From Phlebotomus papatasi (lineage: Eukaryota; Arthropoda; Insecta; Diptera; Psychodidae), in assembly GCF_024763615.1 (NCBI RefSeq), contig NC_077223.1:38998627-39062626 (forward strand): DNA of 64,000 nucleotides, in the 5' to 3' direction. The number at the start of each line of letters is the position of its first letter. Position 1 is the stretch's first letter. The position numbers and the translations under genes were made by a program. The notes beneath the pieces are model-generated. The model was not told the origin of the DNA and did no database searches. It worked only from the letters and a program-made list of their open reading frames with translations. Shown here one piece after another: positions 44,866 through 55,289 of the stretch.

Positions 44866-45441
44866 TATAAGTTACCTCTTGATTTTTACTAACCAATTTT
44901 ACTAAAATTTCCTGGTCTGCTGTTGCCTTAAAACAGTCTTTTCAATATTAATTGATGATATAATAAATGAAAATCAGGTGATTTAACATTTATTTTAAGA
45001 TTACTGTTTTTAAGATTAATTACATTCAGAAAAGTAATATTTGGTGTGATTTAGTAGTCGAAAAAAGTTGTTTAGGACTAATAGTATTCCACAATGTTGA
45101 CTAAGTTTTCCAGTTTATATTAAAAGAGCAAAGTTTTCAACTTGAACATTGCACAACAGAAAGATGAAAGGAGAATGTTTGATTAAGTGAGTGTTCTACA
45201 TAATCTGGAAAATTTGACTATCATGCAGAAATGTAATAAGCGAATATGTTTGACCGAAATAAAGCAGAAACCAGGCGACCTAACAAAGGCCTCAAGGACA
45301 ATACTCTACAAGTCTACAACTCGAGATTCAATGAAGCCAAACAGTGTTCTACTGCACTAAATTAGGTGTATTACAAGTTCTGCAATTTTGCTCGAGCATA
45401 GAGAGAGAACAATATGGTATATAATTCATTGATTTTAAGTA

Positions 45442-45560
45442 GGGGAGACTGGGGAAAAAGTTATAAATTAAAAATTTCGAAATTCAGTATCTCTCAAGAC
45501 ATTCTTACACATTAGCTAAGTATTGGTATTCGAAAGCTTCACAAAGTGCTTCAGTAAGGG
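45442..45560 (-). mobile_element. Truncated GGGGAGACTGGGG element end
   Basis: TA|GGGGAGACTGGGGAAAAAG then ATTTCGAAATTCAGTATCT matches the reverse complement of the right end at 59200-59260. No partner end is found within 3 kb. Confidence 0.65.
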
Positions 45561-45564
45561 TGAT

Positions 45565-46190
45565 CTTAGAGCCGTGAATTTCTCACATGAATAACTCACC
45601 ATCTCAGAAATCATAACCTGGGGTGGAATGATAACTTTTCTATGCTATCGAATCGATAGTAGCGATAAATTTATTATATCTGGTAAATAAAGCGTATGTA
45701 GACTCTTTACGAATTGATGGACCATTTATTGTGACATTCTAAAAGGAATGTGCCTTTCGACAAACATCTACATTAGTACTGCAGCTATTGTCTAAATTTT
45801 TCGGAATCGAAAGTCGATACTATCGAAAAGGAGTTATGGAGTTATCGTAGCGCCCCCGTTTTAATAATTTTTATTACAAATATTTTATAGGGGACATGGC
45901 AGGGGCCTCACGACATTAATTTTTCCATACGTTTCTGCACAGAGACACTGAAATCTACTGGAAAGTTTTTTCCTAAAAACAATTGACGTATCAGTCAGAT
46001 ATATTTCGAAATTTTGCATTAAAAGCTATCTAAAAATATATATTTCATAATGTTCACCGAAATGAACTGTGAGCAAATTTGTGTACGTCGCGGTGCAATA
46101 TCTGCAAAATTTTTATAAGGAAAAGTGAAAAATAGCTTCACTTTTTATTAAGTTTGATGGGCCCCTGGGACATGGAATAAAAGGGTTTGC
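45565..46190. other. Spacer, no supported gene
   Basis: Mixed composition, no repeat ends. No convincing frame. Confidence 0.35.
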
Positions 46191-46654
46191 CACTCACACT
46201 ATGAAAAAAATAGTTTGCAAAAATTTGCATTTGGATGCAAAAATTGATTGATTTTGGGGAGCAGCTGTAAATTAATCGAAAAATTTGCAATTGGATCTAA
46301 ATATTTTCATTTGGGTGTATTTTTACAAATTATTGTTCTCTTTATGCAAATTTTTGCCTACAACTGAACACTATAGCTGCGCCATCTACACTGAGACATC
46401 ATAAAGCAAATTTAGTTTTCTTGTCTGCCGTATAGACACAAAATCGACGTACCCGAAATATTAATGAATATGCCAATTGCACTTAACAGTTTTAATTTTA
46501 CTACGATTATACACATTTTTTTCACAATAAATTTTTCACACTTGCTATTATTATTGAATTTCTTGGAAAATTTTGCCAGTTTTAACTCAATCCAAGACTA
46601 ATATTTGTAAAAATTTTAGCCGTCGGATTATTGATAAATGAACCATCCGACATG

Positions 46655-46846
46655 TCAAAAACTTTTGCAATGGGGATGCAACCTCGCGAATAAATCTTTA
46701 AATATTTCAGTATTGAAGTCTTTTGGATACAAAATATTTATCACACAACACTCCAGGGACTTGAGCAAGCCCTCTGAACCACAAAATTTAATTTTGCAAA
46801 TAAATAATTTGAGCAATTTTCCTGCAAAACACTGCTCAAATTTCAT
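46655..46846 (-). CDS. Small frame inside CACTG transposon, unknown
   Basis: A 63-codon frame beginning MKFEQCFAGKLLKLFICKIK and ending ARLHPHCKSF, cysteine-rich (seven Cys). A plus-strand frame covers the same bases, so coding is not assured. It lies about 45 bp downstream of the other small frame and in a different phase. It could be a second exon or a decayed remnant of a captured gene or transposase. No family recognised. Confidence 0.3.
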   Translation of the reverse strand: MKFEQCFAGKLLKLFICKIKFCGSEGLLKSLECCVINILYPKDFNTEIFKDLFARLHPHCKSF

Positions 46847-46892
46847 TTAATTTCTGTCGGCACTGTCTTTTTCCGAACTACAACACAAATCT

Positions 46893-47006
46893 CTACCGGA
46901 AGAGCTTTTCTTCCCAATTTCCACTATTATAATTATTGAGAAACATGCGAAAATTATCTCCACTTTGCAAAATAATTCTAAAATGAATTAATATTTTGTC
47001 TGCCAT
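46893..47006 (-). CDS. Short 37-codon frame inside CACTG transposon
   Basis: ATG in good context (TCAAATGG) starts MADKILIHFRIILQSGDNFR and runs to EEKLFR, then TAG. The last codon overlaps CG|GTAGAG, a weak donor site, so the peptide might continue after splicing. Upstream on this strand lies CACTCAGAATTG, which could serve as promoter-proximal sequence. Function unknown; the frame is short enough to be chance, but its composition is more protein-like than neighbouring frames. Confidence 0.28.
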   Translation of the reverse strand: MADKILIHFRIILQSGDNFRMFLNNYNSGNWEEKLFR

Positions 47007-48004
47007 TTGACAATTCTGAGTGACACAGCGACACTGACACTGGAAGCCGCTGGAAAGTGCTCATTTTTCCACAAAATTGACCTCCTTTTGCAAAAAATTG
47101 ATCTCTTTTTGCAAAAAGTTGGTTGGAAAATGGGTTACTAAATTTTTTGGTTAATTTACATGGAGTGACGACCAACTTTTGACATCCTTTTGCAAACTAT
47201 TTTTCTCAGAGCAGGTCACAATGGTTGCCCCGATCTGCCGATCATGGAACGTTTTACAAGGAAACTTCAGTTGTCTGAAACTAGACCATCATCCTCTATC
47301 TCTGCAATTTAGGGAACATTATATGAGGATTTAATACATCATTTATGATTTATGGGTGCATATCAATATTGATGCTGATAAGCACTCAAAAACAGTATCT
47401 AAGGTAATTTTGCAGAGCTCTCAACCCGCGAACTCGAGCATTCTGCTGAACTGGAACACTCTGTCACTGTCTTTCAATTAAATTTTATCTATTTAATCAC
47501 AAAAGCATTATCTTGAGGTACTATATTCTGTTCTTTGATATTCCATTGAATATTCATTGCATCATAGTGCATGAAATTTCAACAGGGTATCAATGCTATT
47601 GACTCAGGTGAAATTCTATAATGATTAAGTTTACACTCAGGGAAATGGATCTGGGAGCCGGGGTTAGAAAAAGGGGTTAAATTTGCACCATGGCAATCGG
47701 GGTTTAGATTCACACCAAAAAAGCAAGAAAAAAGTGAAATCCACACCAAGTTTGCTTAACAAAAATTAACTCTGCCGAGTGTTAATTCCACACCATTCAT
47801 ACTAGACGTGAAAAAGCACACAAAAATTAGTCTTCGTCGTCCAGGATAGACACAAATATATTTCGTAGCAATTTAATTTTTTTTTGTCTCATTATAGTGT
47901 GCAAAAAGCATGAAAAAATATATTATTTAGGAAAATAATTCGTTATAGGAGATTTAACACTCGTCGAGTGTTAAATTTATACCTCTAGCAAGAAGGGAAA
48001 GAAA

Positions 48005-48676
48005 ATGCAAGATGAGTGTGAAAATTGCACTTATATAGTGTTTTTTAAACACCTTCTTGGTGTTGTAGAACAAGAGGAAGCCTGTAGTTTTTCGTATTCC
48101 TCATTTGGTTTCAGTCTCCCATCTGCATTCATTAGAAACAATACACCGCGTGCCCGCGTGAGTTCATGTCTATTTTCGCCAAAAAATTGTGTAATAGTTT
48201 ATATTTCTGCATGGAAAAAGCGGTAAGTATGCAAATTTCTTTCAAATATTGTGAACAAAGTGAAATATTTGCTAGGAAAACCAAAAATTATCTGGTTTCC
48301 AATGAAAATGTTTTAAACAAATTTTTTTACTTAAAAAAAATTTAAACAAATGCTTGTGTTTTTTTAAATTAATTAATTAATCCTGTTCTGTGGTTAAAAA
48401 CTATGCGAGGATAAAATTATCAAATAAAATAGCACTTGTAATGACTGAATAATCTAAAAAAAAACGTACCAAGCGAACAGAATTCTGTTCAATCACTTTC
48501 TAAAAAAAAAGCTACAATTGGAAAATATTATTACAAGCGGCACAGAATTTTAATGCTGCATGACTTCTTTATATTTTGTGACTGATTGAGTTTATTTATT
48601 TTATGACTTTATTCACAGTTTCGCTGAAAAAACTTTGTTTGAGATGACTTTATCACGGAAATTGGTGATTCTCTAA
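48005..48676 (+). CDS. Putative two-exon frame in transposon (48005-48222, 48619-48676)
   Basis: Exon 1 starts MQDECENCTYIVFFKHLLGV and ends AWKK just before CG|GTAAGTATG, a canonical donor. An acceptor at 48617-48618 (TTTATTCACAG) resumes in phase with RFAEKTLFEMTLSRKLVIL and a TAA at 48674-48676, giving about 91 residues. The stop falls inside exon 2, whose own donor CTCGGGG|GTAAGTG is at 48817. Inferred exon 3 begins near 49620 and contains AATAAA at 49851. The product has no domain I recognise. The gene-like splice layout suggests a captured host gene piece or a decayed transposase gene. The intron 2 region contains dispersed repeat. Confidence 0.4.
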
Positions 48677-49850
48677 ATCAAACTACAAATGGTGCAGAGA
48701 ACAACATTAGAATTGCAACTATTGCAACGATAGTATCTTATACATAATCAATGGAGATACTTTGGGCCTTCCACGACGGTGGGGTAAACCTGACCCTAGC
48801 TGAGAAAATTCTCGGGGGTAAGTGATATTTTTTTTATTGAAATTTTATTATTCATTGTTTAGAATTTGATTTTTTTGCTTCTTTTACGAGTGTTAGATTT
48901 CATTTTTGAATAATTATTACCTATCTAATTATAAAGTCTGTAAAATTCTTATTCTTCTTATTTTCTCACTCCGTCCCCTTCTAACAAAAACCATTTTTTG
49001 GGGTTGCACAAAAACGCGTTATGCGATTTTTTTTTTTCATTTTTGGATATGTTTTAAAGATCATCTAGGTATACACTTCGTGGTGTTCGTACACTTCGTA
49101 AAATTGAATAATTTTCCATAGCGGTTTTTCAAAGCCAAATCATAAATGGCTCGAAAAAGCGTGTTTCTTACCCGAATTGTATCATGTTTGGGCTCGTTAG
49201 AAAGACTTTGGAGTTCCTGGTAATGAACCGCTTCATAACTGATAACTAATTATTTCGGGCATTAAATAAATGATCAGTAAAAAGTTAAAATTGAACAGTA
49301 ACAAAAAAATTTTTAACAGTGATATTATAGTCCAAATTTTGGCACAGGGAAAATAAAGCGCTTTTCTTTCTATCTGCAACAATTTTGAATGTTAAATTTA
49401 TAACAAAAACCCATTTTTGTTAAGATTTAAGTTTTTACTGACCATAATTAGATATTTTACTGCTCATTTTTTTTTTATTTTTTACTGCCCATTTTGAATT
49501 TTTTACTGCTCGTTTGTTTTTTCTATTATTTTGTAAAATTCAATTATATTTCTCCTAGTTATTGTGAGTAATGTTTTGAGAGATTTCGGTTCAGAGTTTA
49601 TGTATTGTTTTATTTATAGATTTTTTTATTTTCTCTAAATTCAAGGGACTTTGGATGTCTTCTCATCTGCACAAGATGTTGTAACTTGTAACTTACGCTG
49701 AAAGTCGTAAAAAGGAACTATTCTGGACTCACAGGAAAGCCACTACCTGCGGAGAGCCATAATCTACTATTGGAAACTATATAAACCAGGAGGATTGTTA
49801 TTAAATCAACTATATATAAAATGTAAAACTTTCTGGAGGACGTGGATTTC

Positions 49851-49856
49851 AATAAA
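49851..49856 (+). promoter_or_regulatory. AATAAA polyadenylation signal
   Basis: A canonical hexamer in the last part of the gene-like interior of the 2.58-kb transposon, downstream of the predicted exons. In AT-rich DNA it may be chance, but its placement fits. Confidence 0.35.
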
Positions 49857-50217
49857 AATATTAGAAAAATATTTTCAAAACAGCTATATTTTTTATTGAG
49901 ATAGGTGTAATGTATACACCCAAAGGGGGTACTAATATTTACACTGCGGACGGTGGTATTATAAACATCAGCGAGGTTTAAATATTTTAAATACCATTAG
50001 TGTGAAAATAACCCTCGATGGGGGTTTTTAATTTATTTCATGGCGTCGGTGTAAAATCCACACTCGATGGGGTTTGATTTGTTTTATTCAATATTTTTAA
50101 CCCCCGCCTATTACCAAATTTACTACCGGAGAGGTTTGGTTGATTCGGGGTTAGAATTTGGTGTGAAAAATAACCCCCGATTTGTGCATATTTCACACCC
50201 GAATTTTTCTCAGTGTA

Positions 50218-50715
50218 GTTGAATTTTCTATCATAGAATAGTTTTCAAATTTGTATGACGACCACAAAAATGCCTATAGATAGATGCTTTAGGTGATACA
50301 GTGCCCAACTCGATTAATACATTAGTAAATCAGAGTTGGGTATTTATCAGGTATTTTATTAAACTCAGCTATATGGAAATAGTACAATTTACACATAGCG
50401 GGTTTTAGGAATGGTAGGGGATAGTTGGCATGGTTTAGTGCGTTAAAGAACTTTAGTTTGGTACACCCATAGGCAAATAGGAGTTCATTGAATTGAATTG
50501 AATTTTATTCATGCCCAAAAATACAAAGTAGTTATATAGGACTATATTATCTTGTTATCATTACCCTATTACTACTATCATTATCTATGATTATCTTATT
50601 GATTCATTGACTATCATTATCTTGTTATGATTGTATTTTTTTTTTAATTTGTGTGAAAAATATTTAACATTATCAAAAAGGTGGCTGAAAAAGGGTATAG
50701 AGAATTCTGATATCT
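50218..50715. other. Spacer, no supported gene
   Basis: Contains GAATTGAATTGAATTTTATTC at 50493 and TTATC-rich simple sequence at 50550-50620. No gene. Confidence 0.4.
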
Positions 50716-50720
50716 TTATA

Positions 50721-50954
50721 CAGTAGACTCTCGCTCAATCGGTTCCTTTTCAATCGGGCGACAAATTTTGTTGACAATTTTCAAGTTTAATTATGAAGGT
50801 AATTTACTCAAATTTGCTGTAGTTCTTCCTATTTTATCGTGATTCTTTATAATTGAGCGTTTTTTGTGGAATTTACAAAGGCTTTGATGTTCAATTCTAT
50901 CGCTAAACCGGATGACATTTTGCCCCATATTCCCGATTGAGAGAGAGTCTACTG
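50721..50954. mobile_element. pogo/Tigger-like MITE
   Basis: 234 bp with ends CAGTAGACTCTCGCTCAATC and GATTGAGAGAGAGTCTACTG, TA flanks (50719-50720, 50955-50956). Reverse orientation relative to the copy at 3920 (TTTATCGTGATTCTTTATAA versus its complement). Confidence 0.88.
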
Positions 50955-50959
50955 TAGTT

Positions 50960-51800
50960 AAAAGAAGTTCAGTATCTTCTAATCTCATGCCAAATAATTA
51001 ATGTTAATTTTCAGTGCAATAGTTATACAAACACGCAATTTTGAGATCTCATGAGCAAGAATATTAAATAAGTTGACGTTCTAGAACTTGTGACAAAAAA
51101 TTAATCAAAAATTCACCAATCTTTTGCTTCTGAAAGGTGTGTCTGTCTCTTTACGTTGAAATACTTTACCGCAAACAGCCCAAGAATTTCCCATGGAAAA
51201 TCAACCCAAATCATTCCAACGAAGCCTTGAGAGCTGTTACAGTCGTTGGAGGTGCAGAATTAAAATTACCGGCCACAAGAGACGTTCTGAAATGTTGAAA
51301 TGCTGAACACAATTTTCTGAGAATGTAACTTCTCCCTATGGGAATACCACGTAGTGTATTGGGTGGCTGTCTCTTTCGTTTTTTTCCCACTACAGAATAT
51401 AAACATAGCTGGGAGTTGGGGTTTAGATGGGGGGAAATGTCGAGCTGAAAATGCCACAGGGAGTCTCATTTAGTAAAAGATGCTCCGGAAACAGGCTACG
51501 GAAGAATTGAGAGACACTTTCCCATGGAATATTGTTTAAATTTTGCAGTGCCAAGATTTTTTATGAAGATGTGTGATGTGCATAATCCAGTCTGAAATAC
51601 GAAGAATGTGTACACTTATCATAGAAGTAAATTAACCTGAGAAAAAATTACACTTCCCGTTAAAACAATATATCTACGACAATTTGATTGGCCATTACCA
51701 AAGATAGAACTTAAACGGTTGGAGATAGTGACTTTGAGTCTGCGGAGAACCCTCATCATAGATCGAATTCCCTATAAATAACATAATACATCTACAAAAA
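50960..51800. other. Spacer, no supported gene
   Basis: Base composition is fairly balanced at 51120-51500. One 67-codon minus frame without features. It might be the 3' flank of the decayed gene to the right. Confidence 0.35.
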
Positions 51801-51805
51801 CCTTT

Positions 51806-52464
51806 TCAAAATATAATTTTCAAAGTGTGATAACTCCTGAATGACAAGACTGTGATTTTCAAATACGCGGTATAGTTTTTTAGTCTTACTGAAATAATTT
51901 CCGAAGAGTTCTTATACATATTATATAGCACAATATAAATAACACTCTGCTTGGGTGACAGCAAGGAAATAGTCACAAAGTTTGGGTTTGCAAATAAGGA
52001 TTTAAAGGAAAGATATTCACATTGAACTTTCGAATGTATAATAAATTGCGACAATGGATTTTCCGCAAATCCGACGAGTTCTTTACCATCCTTATAAACC
52101 AAAACGCATTCCATTTTCTTATTTAAGAGGCAATTCGTAATACTTGGGAGTCCGTGACAAACCATTGAAGAATTCCATTCAGTCACTGATGGTGCTAATT
52201 TGCATCACTTTTTCCGGCTTTGACTGAATCCACTCTCAGACTCTTTTGTTCATTTGCAATCGACAACCACAAATGCGTTTCGAAGGGAAATTCATTATGG
52301 GCCTTTTGTAGTCACTTTTCCATTCACAGATCCTTCATCATTTTACCAAGCATCGCTGTTCTGTATTTATATTCATCCGCCAATTCTTTGAGCTTTTTAT
52401 TCTGTGCGAATGCTATCGATTTGCTTTAAGGATTGCTTGAGGATTTAAAAGATACTTCAAACAT
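51806..52464 (-). pseudogene. Decayed protein gene with in-frame stops and a frameshift
   Basis: Reading the minus strand from an ATG at 52462-52464 (MFEVSFKSSSNP), one frame continues through TAA (52426-52428), a lysine-rich helical part (KKLKELADEYKYR, then AMLGKMMKDL), TGA (52324-52326), TGA (52312-52314) and KAHNEFPFETHLWLSIANEQ to TAG (52195-52197). Reading then shifts frame into a 132-codon run ending at 51806 (ECVLVYKDGKELVGFAENPL; NPNFVTISLLSPKQSVIYIV). Together they form about 220 codons of intronless protein-like sequence. The first third is probably coiled coil, the rest mixed alpha/beta. I do not recognise the family. The two TGAs and the TAA could be single-base decay. A retroposed copy is possible, but no A-tail is seen. 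Confidence 0.5.
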
Positions 52465-52503
52465 TTTTTTCTTCAGTTTGAGAATTTAAAAAAAATCACT
52501 CTA

Positions 52504-52694
52504 GGGGGAGGTGGCTACTTTGAGCTGTGGGGCTACATTGTTATACGATTTTTTCATATATTTCTAATGGAAGTTGGATTTTAACATGATGTAATTTGGA
52601 TAATTGTAAGAACCAGTTTCATTTAGAAATAGGCGAAAATCTCGTATAATAATTTAGCCCCACAGCTCAAAGTAGCCGCACTTCCCCTTCCCCC
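52504..52694. mobile_element. TA|GGGGGAGGTGGCTACTTT hairpin MITE
   Basis: About 191 bp. The left end GGGGGAGGTGGCTACTTTGA pairs with TCAAAGTAGCCGCACTTCCCC on the right, where a short CCCCTTCCCCC duplication blurs the border. Uninterrupted relative of the outer nest element at 20854. Confidence 0.82.
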
Positions 52695-52699
52695 TTTAA

Positions 52700-53595
52700 A
52701 GAAACACCTCAAGTTACTCGTTTTCCATTTTTAAAAAATTGTGAAAATTGAGAAAGGAAAAAAAATTGAAAAATCTTTGAACTTTAATTTTAATTTTTAA
52801 AACTGGATTTCCCAATCTCGAGATATTTAAGCCTTATTTCGTCTTTTGAATAAGTTATATGGCACTGTATCAATAAGTAGTAAAAATTGAACTTGGTCAT
52901 CAAAAAAATTAAACTGAAAAACTTTAAGTCAATTTTCCCTGAAATTATGAGTAACAACCGTATGTTCACATTGTTATCAAAATAATTTCAAAAACCAAAA
53001 ATTTCCGAAAATTCAGCTTCTCATTCTCGAAATCGCGGAATGTCATTCAACTCGATAACAAATTACATGGGCCCACTGTACTTAAATTGGGAACATGTGC
53101 AAGCGCATCAGTGACTTTGTGGTTACATGTGAAAAGCAATAAATCTCACGTAATTGCGTTGAAAGTGATAACAGTCATTGCACATTATGTTAGTAAGGCA
53201 CAAAAAAATTGTCATGGCCAAATTTAATTTTCAGCTAAGAAGGAATGATAAAGCATCCCAACTTTGCTGAATGCTATTCCGAAAATATTTTCAAAATATT
53301 AAGAAAAGTCTTTAGTGGTCAAACTCATCAAAAAAATATTGTACTCACAAGTTTGACAATTTCGCAAAGCATTTTTTGACTGTTTAAATGTTTTTTTTAA
53401 TAATAACCCTATTAACTGGTATACAATAGCTTTCAACCGATTAAAGAACCACTCAAAAGATTACTGATAAAAACTTAGAAGTAATACTATTGAATATTGT
53501 GCACAAATTAATTATCAGTTTTTACCGTACCTCAAAAGACATTTAAAGAAACTGATTATAACGGATACGTAAAGAACAGGTATTGGACAAAGTTA
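52700..53595. other. AT-rich spacer, no gene
   Basis: No hairpins or repeat ends resolved. 53420-53560 contains weak remnants of the ACCGGTTCATAACCGAT family. Confidence 0.35.
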
Positions 53596-53599
53596 AGAA

Positions 53600-54085
53600 G
53601 GCTGTAATCCCGAACACCAAAATCCTTAGAGCCAAAATTCCGAAAACCAAAGTTTCAAAAACCAAAAACCTTAATACCGACTCGAAAGGACTAAAGTTTT
53701 GAAAGCCAAAATCCCGAATGGTTAAAACCTTTAAAGTGGCGAAATTATAAGAAGGATATTATGTGGAATAATTTTCCAATACACAGAAAATTGTCCTTGG
53801 TTTTTAGTAAACACGTGAGTAGGATTAGCTATGACAGAATTCGGGATTTTGGCTTCGGTTTTATGGCGTTCAAAATTTGGACTTTTCGAGATTTGTGGGC
53901 TTTTCGAAATTTTGACAAAATCAGGATATCGACCCATTCGGAATTTTGGCACATTTAAGATTTTGGCAAATTCCAAATTTTGGTCCATTTGAGATTTCTA
54001 CCCATTCGGGACTTTGGCTTTTTGGTTTATGAGCCATTCAAGATTTTGACTTTCCGGATTTTAGTTTTCAGGATTTTAACCGGGA
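53600..54085. mobile_element. FB-like element: inverted arrays of CCGAAAACCAAAATC
   Basis: The left arm has irregular ~20-bp repeats (CCCGAACACCAAAATCC, CAAAATTCCGAAAACC); the right arm has the reverse words (GGGATTTTGGCTTCGG, GACTTTCCGGATTTTAG). The centre contains CACAGAAAATTGTCC and TAGGATTAGCTATGACA, shared with the element at 63655. Short frames on both strands are array translations. Confidence 0.75.
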
Positions 54086-54089
54086 CCCG

Positions 54090-54590
54090 TAGATCATTCA
54101 AAAAAATTACACAGTTTTCCAAGACTGTTTTTAATTTCTTCAAATTTCTTCAAGCCATTCAAGCAATACCTTCAATACAGAATCTTTTGAACCTCTTGAA
54201 TTAAGGGGCCACATGGGTCAAAAAACTGGAAAACACTGAAGTTTCTCTATTTTTTTGACATGAAAAAAAATTATTTTAATTTAAGTTCTTAAACATATAA
54301 AAGTACAACTTTGAAATATATTTTCTGAAATTTTCATTTAAAAATCTTTAAAATTCAGCCGTTGAGACCTCATTTTTGGAGACTTATTTTAAAGAAACAT
54401 GCTTTCCGTGTACAAAATTTCTCAGTGTATCAGAAATAAAAAAACTAAATATTTTCTGTTAGCTGATAAGTTAATCTCGTATTTAAACGGTAAAATATTT
54501 TTAAGGTGAAATTTGGATTTTTGGCAAAATTTTATACAAAAAAAAAAAATTTTCGGCGAATTTTATCTCACGTTTTGTCTTGTAAAATAA
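54090..54590. other. Spacer, no supported gene
   Basis: AT-rich with no repeats resolved. TTAGCTGATAAGTTAATCTC near 54458 and its rough inverse near 54890 flank the next MITE. Confidence 0.35.
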
Positions 54591-54593
54591 GTT

Positions 54594-54845
54594 CACTGAG
54601 AAAAAAAGAGAGTGCGATTAACTTTTTACCTCAGAACTTTAACACTTCTTAGGTGTAGACATATATCAACATTTTTTAATGTTATTTTTACACCTTTTTA
54701 AGGGTAAAATGAACATGAATAAGGGTAACTTTAACCCCTAATACACATAAAAAGCATAATATTTACACCGATTTTGGATCAATACTGCAGTGTAAAATTA
54801 ACATTTCCGTTATGTTATTTTAACTTTTTCGGATTTCTCTCAGTG
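54594..54845. mobile_element. CACTGAG-ended MITE, 2-bp TSD (TT)
   Basis: 252 bp with ends CACTGAGAAAAAAAGAGAGT and GGATTTCTCTCAGTG, flanked by TT (54592-54593, 54846-54847). About 85% alike to 10973-11221 by eye. Confidence 0.85.
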
Positions 54846-54847
54846 TT

Positions 54848-55285
54848 GTGATCAAGATAAAAAGAATTTATCGTTCAAGTACGAGTTAACCTCATTAGCT
54901 AACAGGAAATATTTAGTTTTTTGATGTCAGATCAACTATGAGAAATCTTGTCCACCAAAAACGATGTAATTTCTCAAAAACTGTCTGAAAAAATCATATC
55001 CCAACGGAAGAATTTTTAAAATTTCAAAAAATATAGTTAAAATGTTATACTTTTATATTCTTAAGAACTCGAATTAAATTTTTGTTTATTATGTTGAAAA
55101 AAGATATCAAGAAGATATGCTGTTTCTTTTTTAGAATGCGCGACCCACATAACCCCTTAAGTTCAGATAAGCTTATGGTAGCTGATATTCGTAGTTTGCA
55201 ATTTGGAATGCGTACATGTTTGATTTCTAATATTTTAGAGGTGAAGTATCCTACATAGCCAATTTTACTAGTTACTTTAAATTAG
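54848..55285. other. Spacer, no supported gene
   Basis: AT-rich; nothing resolved beyond the inverted words noted for 54458/54890. Confidence 0.35.
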
Positions 55286-55289
55286 GCTA

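Larger units (their letters stand above)
46197..47211. mobile_element. CACTG-family transposon, 1.0 kb, with small frames
   Basis: Ends CACTATGAAAAAAATAGTTT and AAACTATTTTTCTCAGAG, flanked by CA (46195-46196, 47212-47213). Subterminal GCAAAA words repeat at both ends. The end structure and 2-bp TSD match the CACTGAG family (10973, 47634, 54594). The interior carries two small protein-like frames on the minus strand. Confidence 0.75.
47634..50215 (+). mobile_element. CACTG-family transposon, 2.58 kb, with spliced gene-like interior
   Basis: Left end CACTCAGGGAAATGGATCTG and right end CGAATTTTTCTCAGTG, flanked by TA (47632-47633, 50216-50217). Extended subterminal similarity, GGGGTTA...CACACC, is seen on both sides. 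The interior (48.0-49.9 kb) has an ATG frame, two strong GTAAGT donors, an acceptor and AATAAA. It has inserted or captured a TTTTGGATATGTTTT repeat block at 49004-49082. Confidence 0.75.

Noticed and set aside
53731..54204. Overlapping frames on both strands
   Set aside because: Translations of the inverted CCAAAATCCCG-type arrays of the FB-like element.
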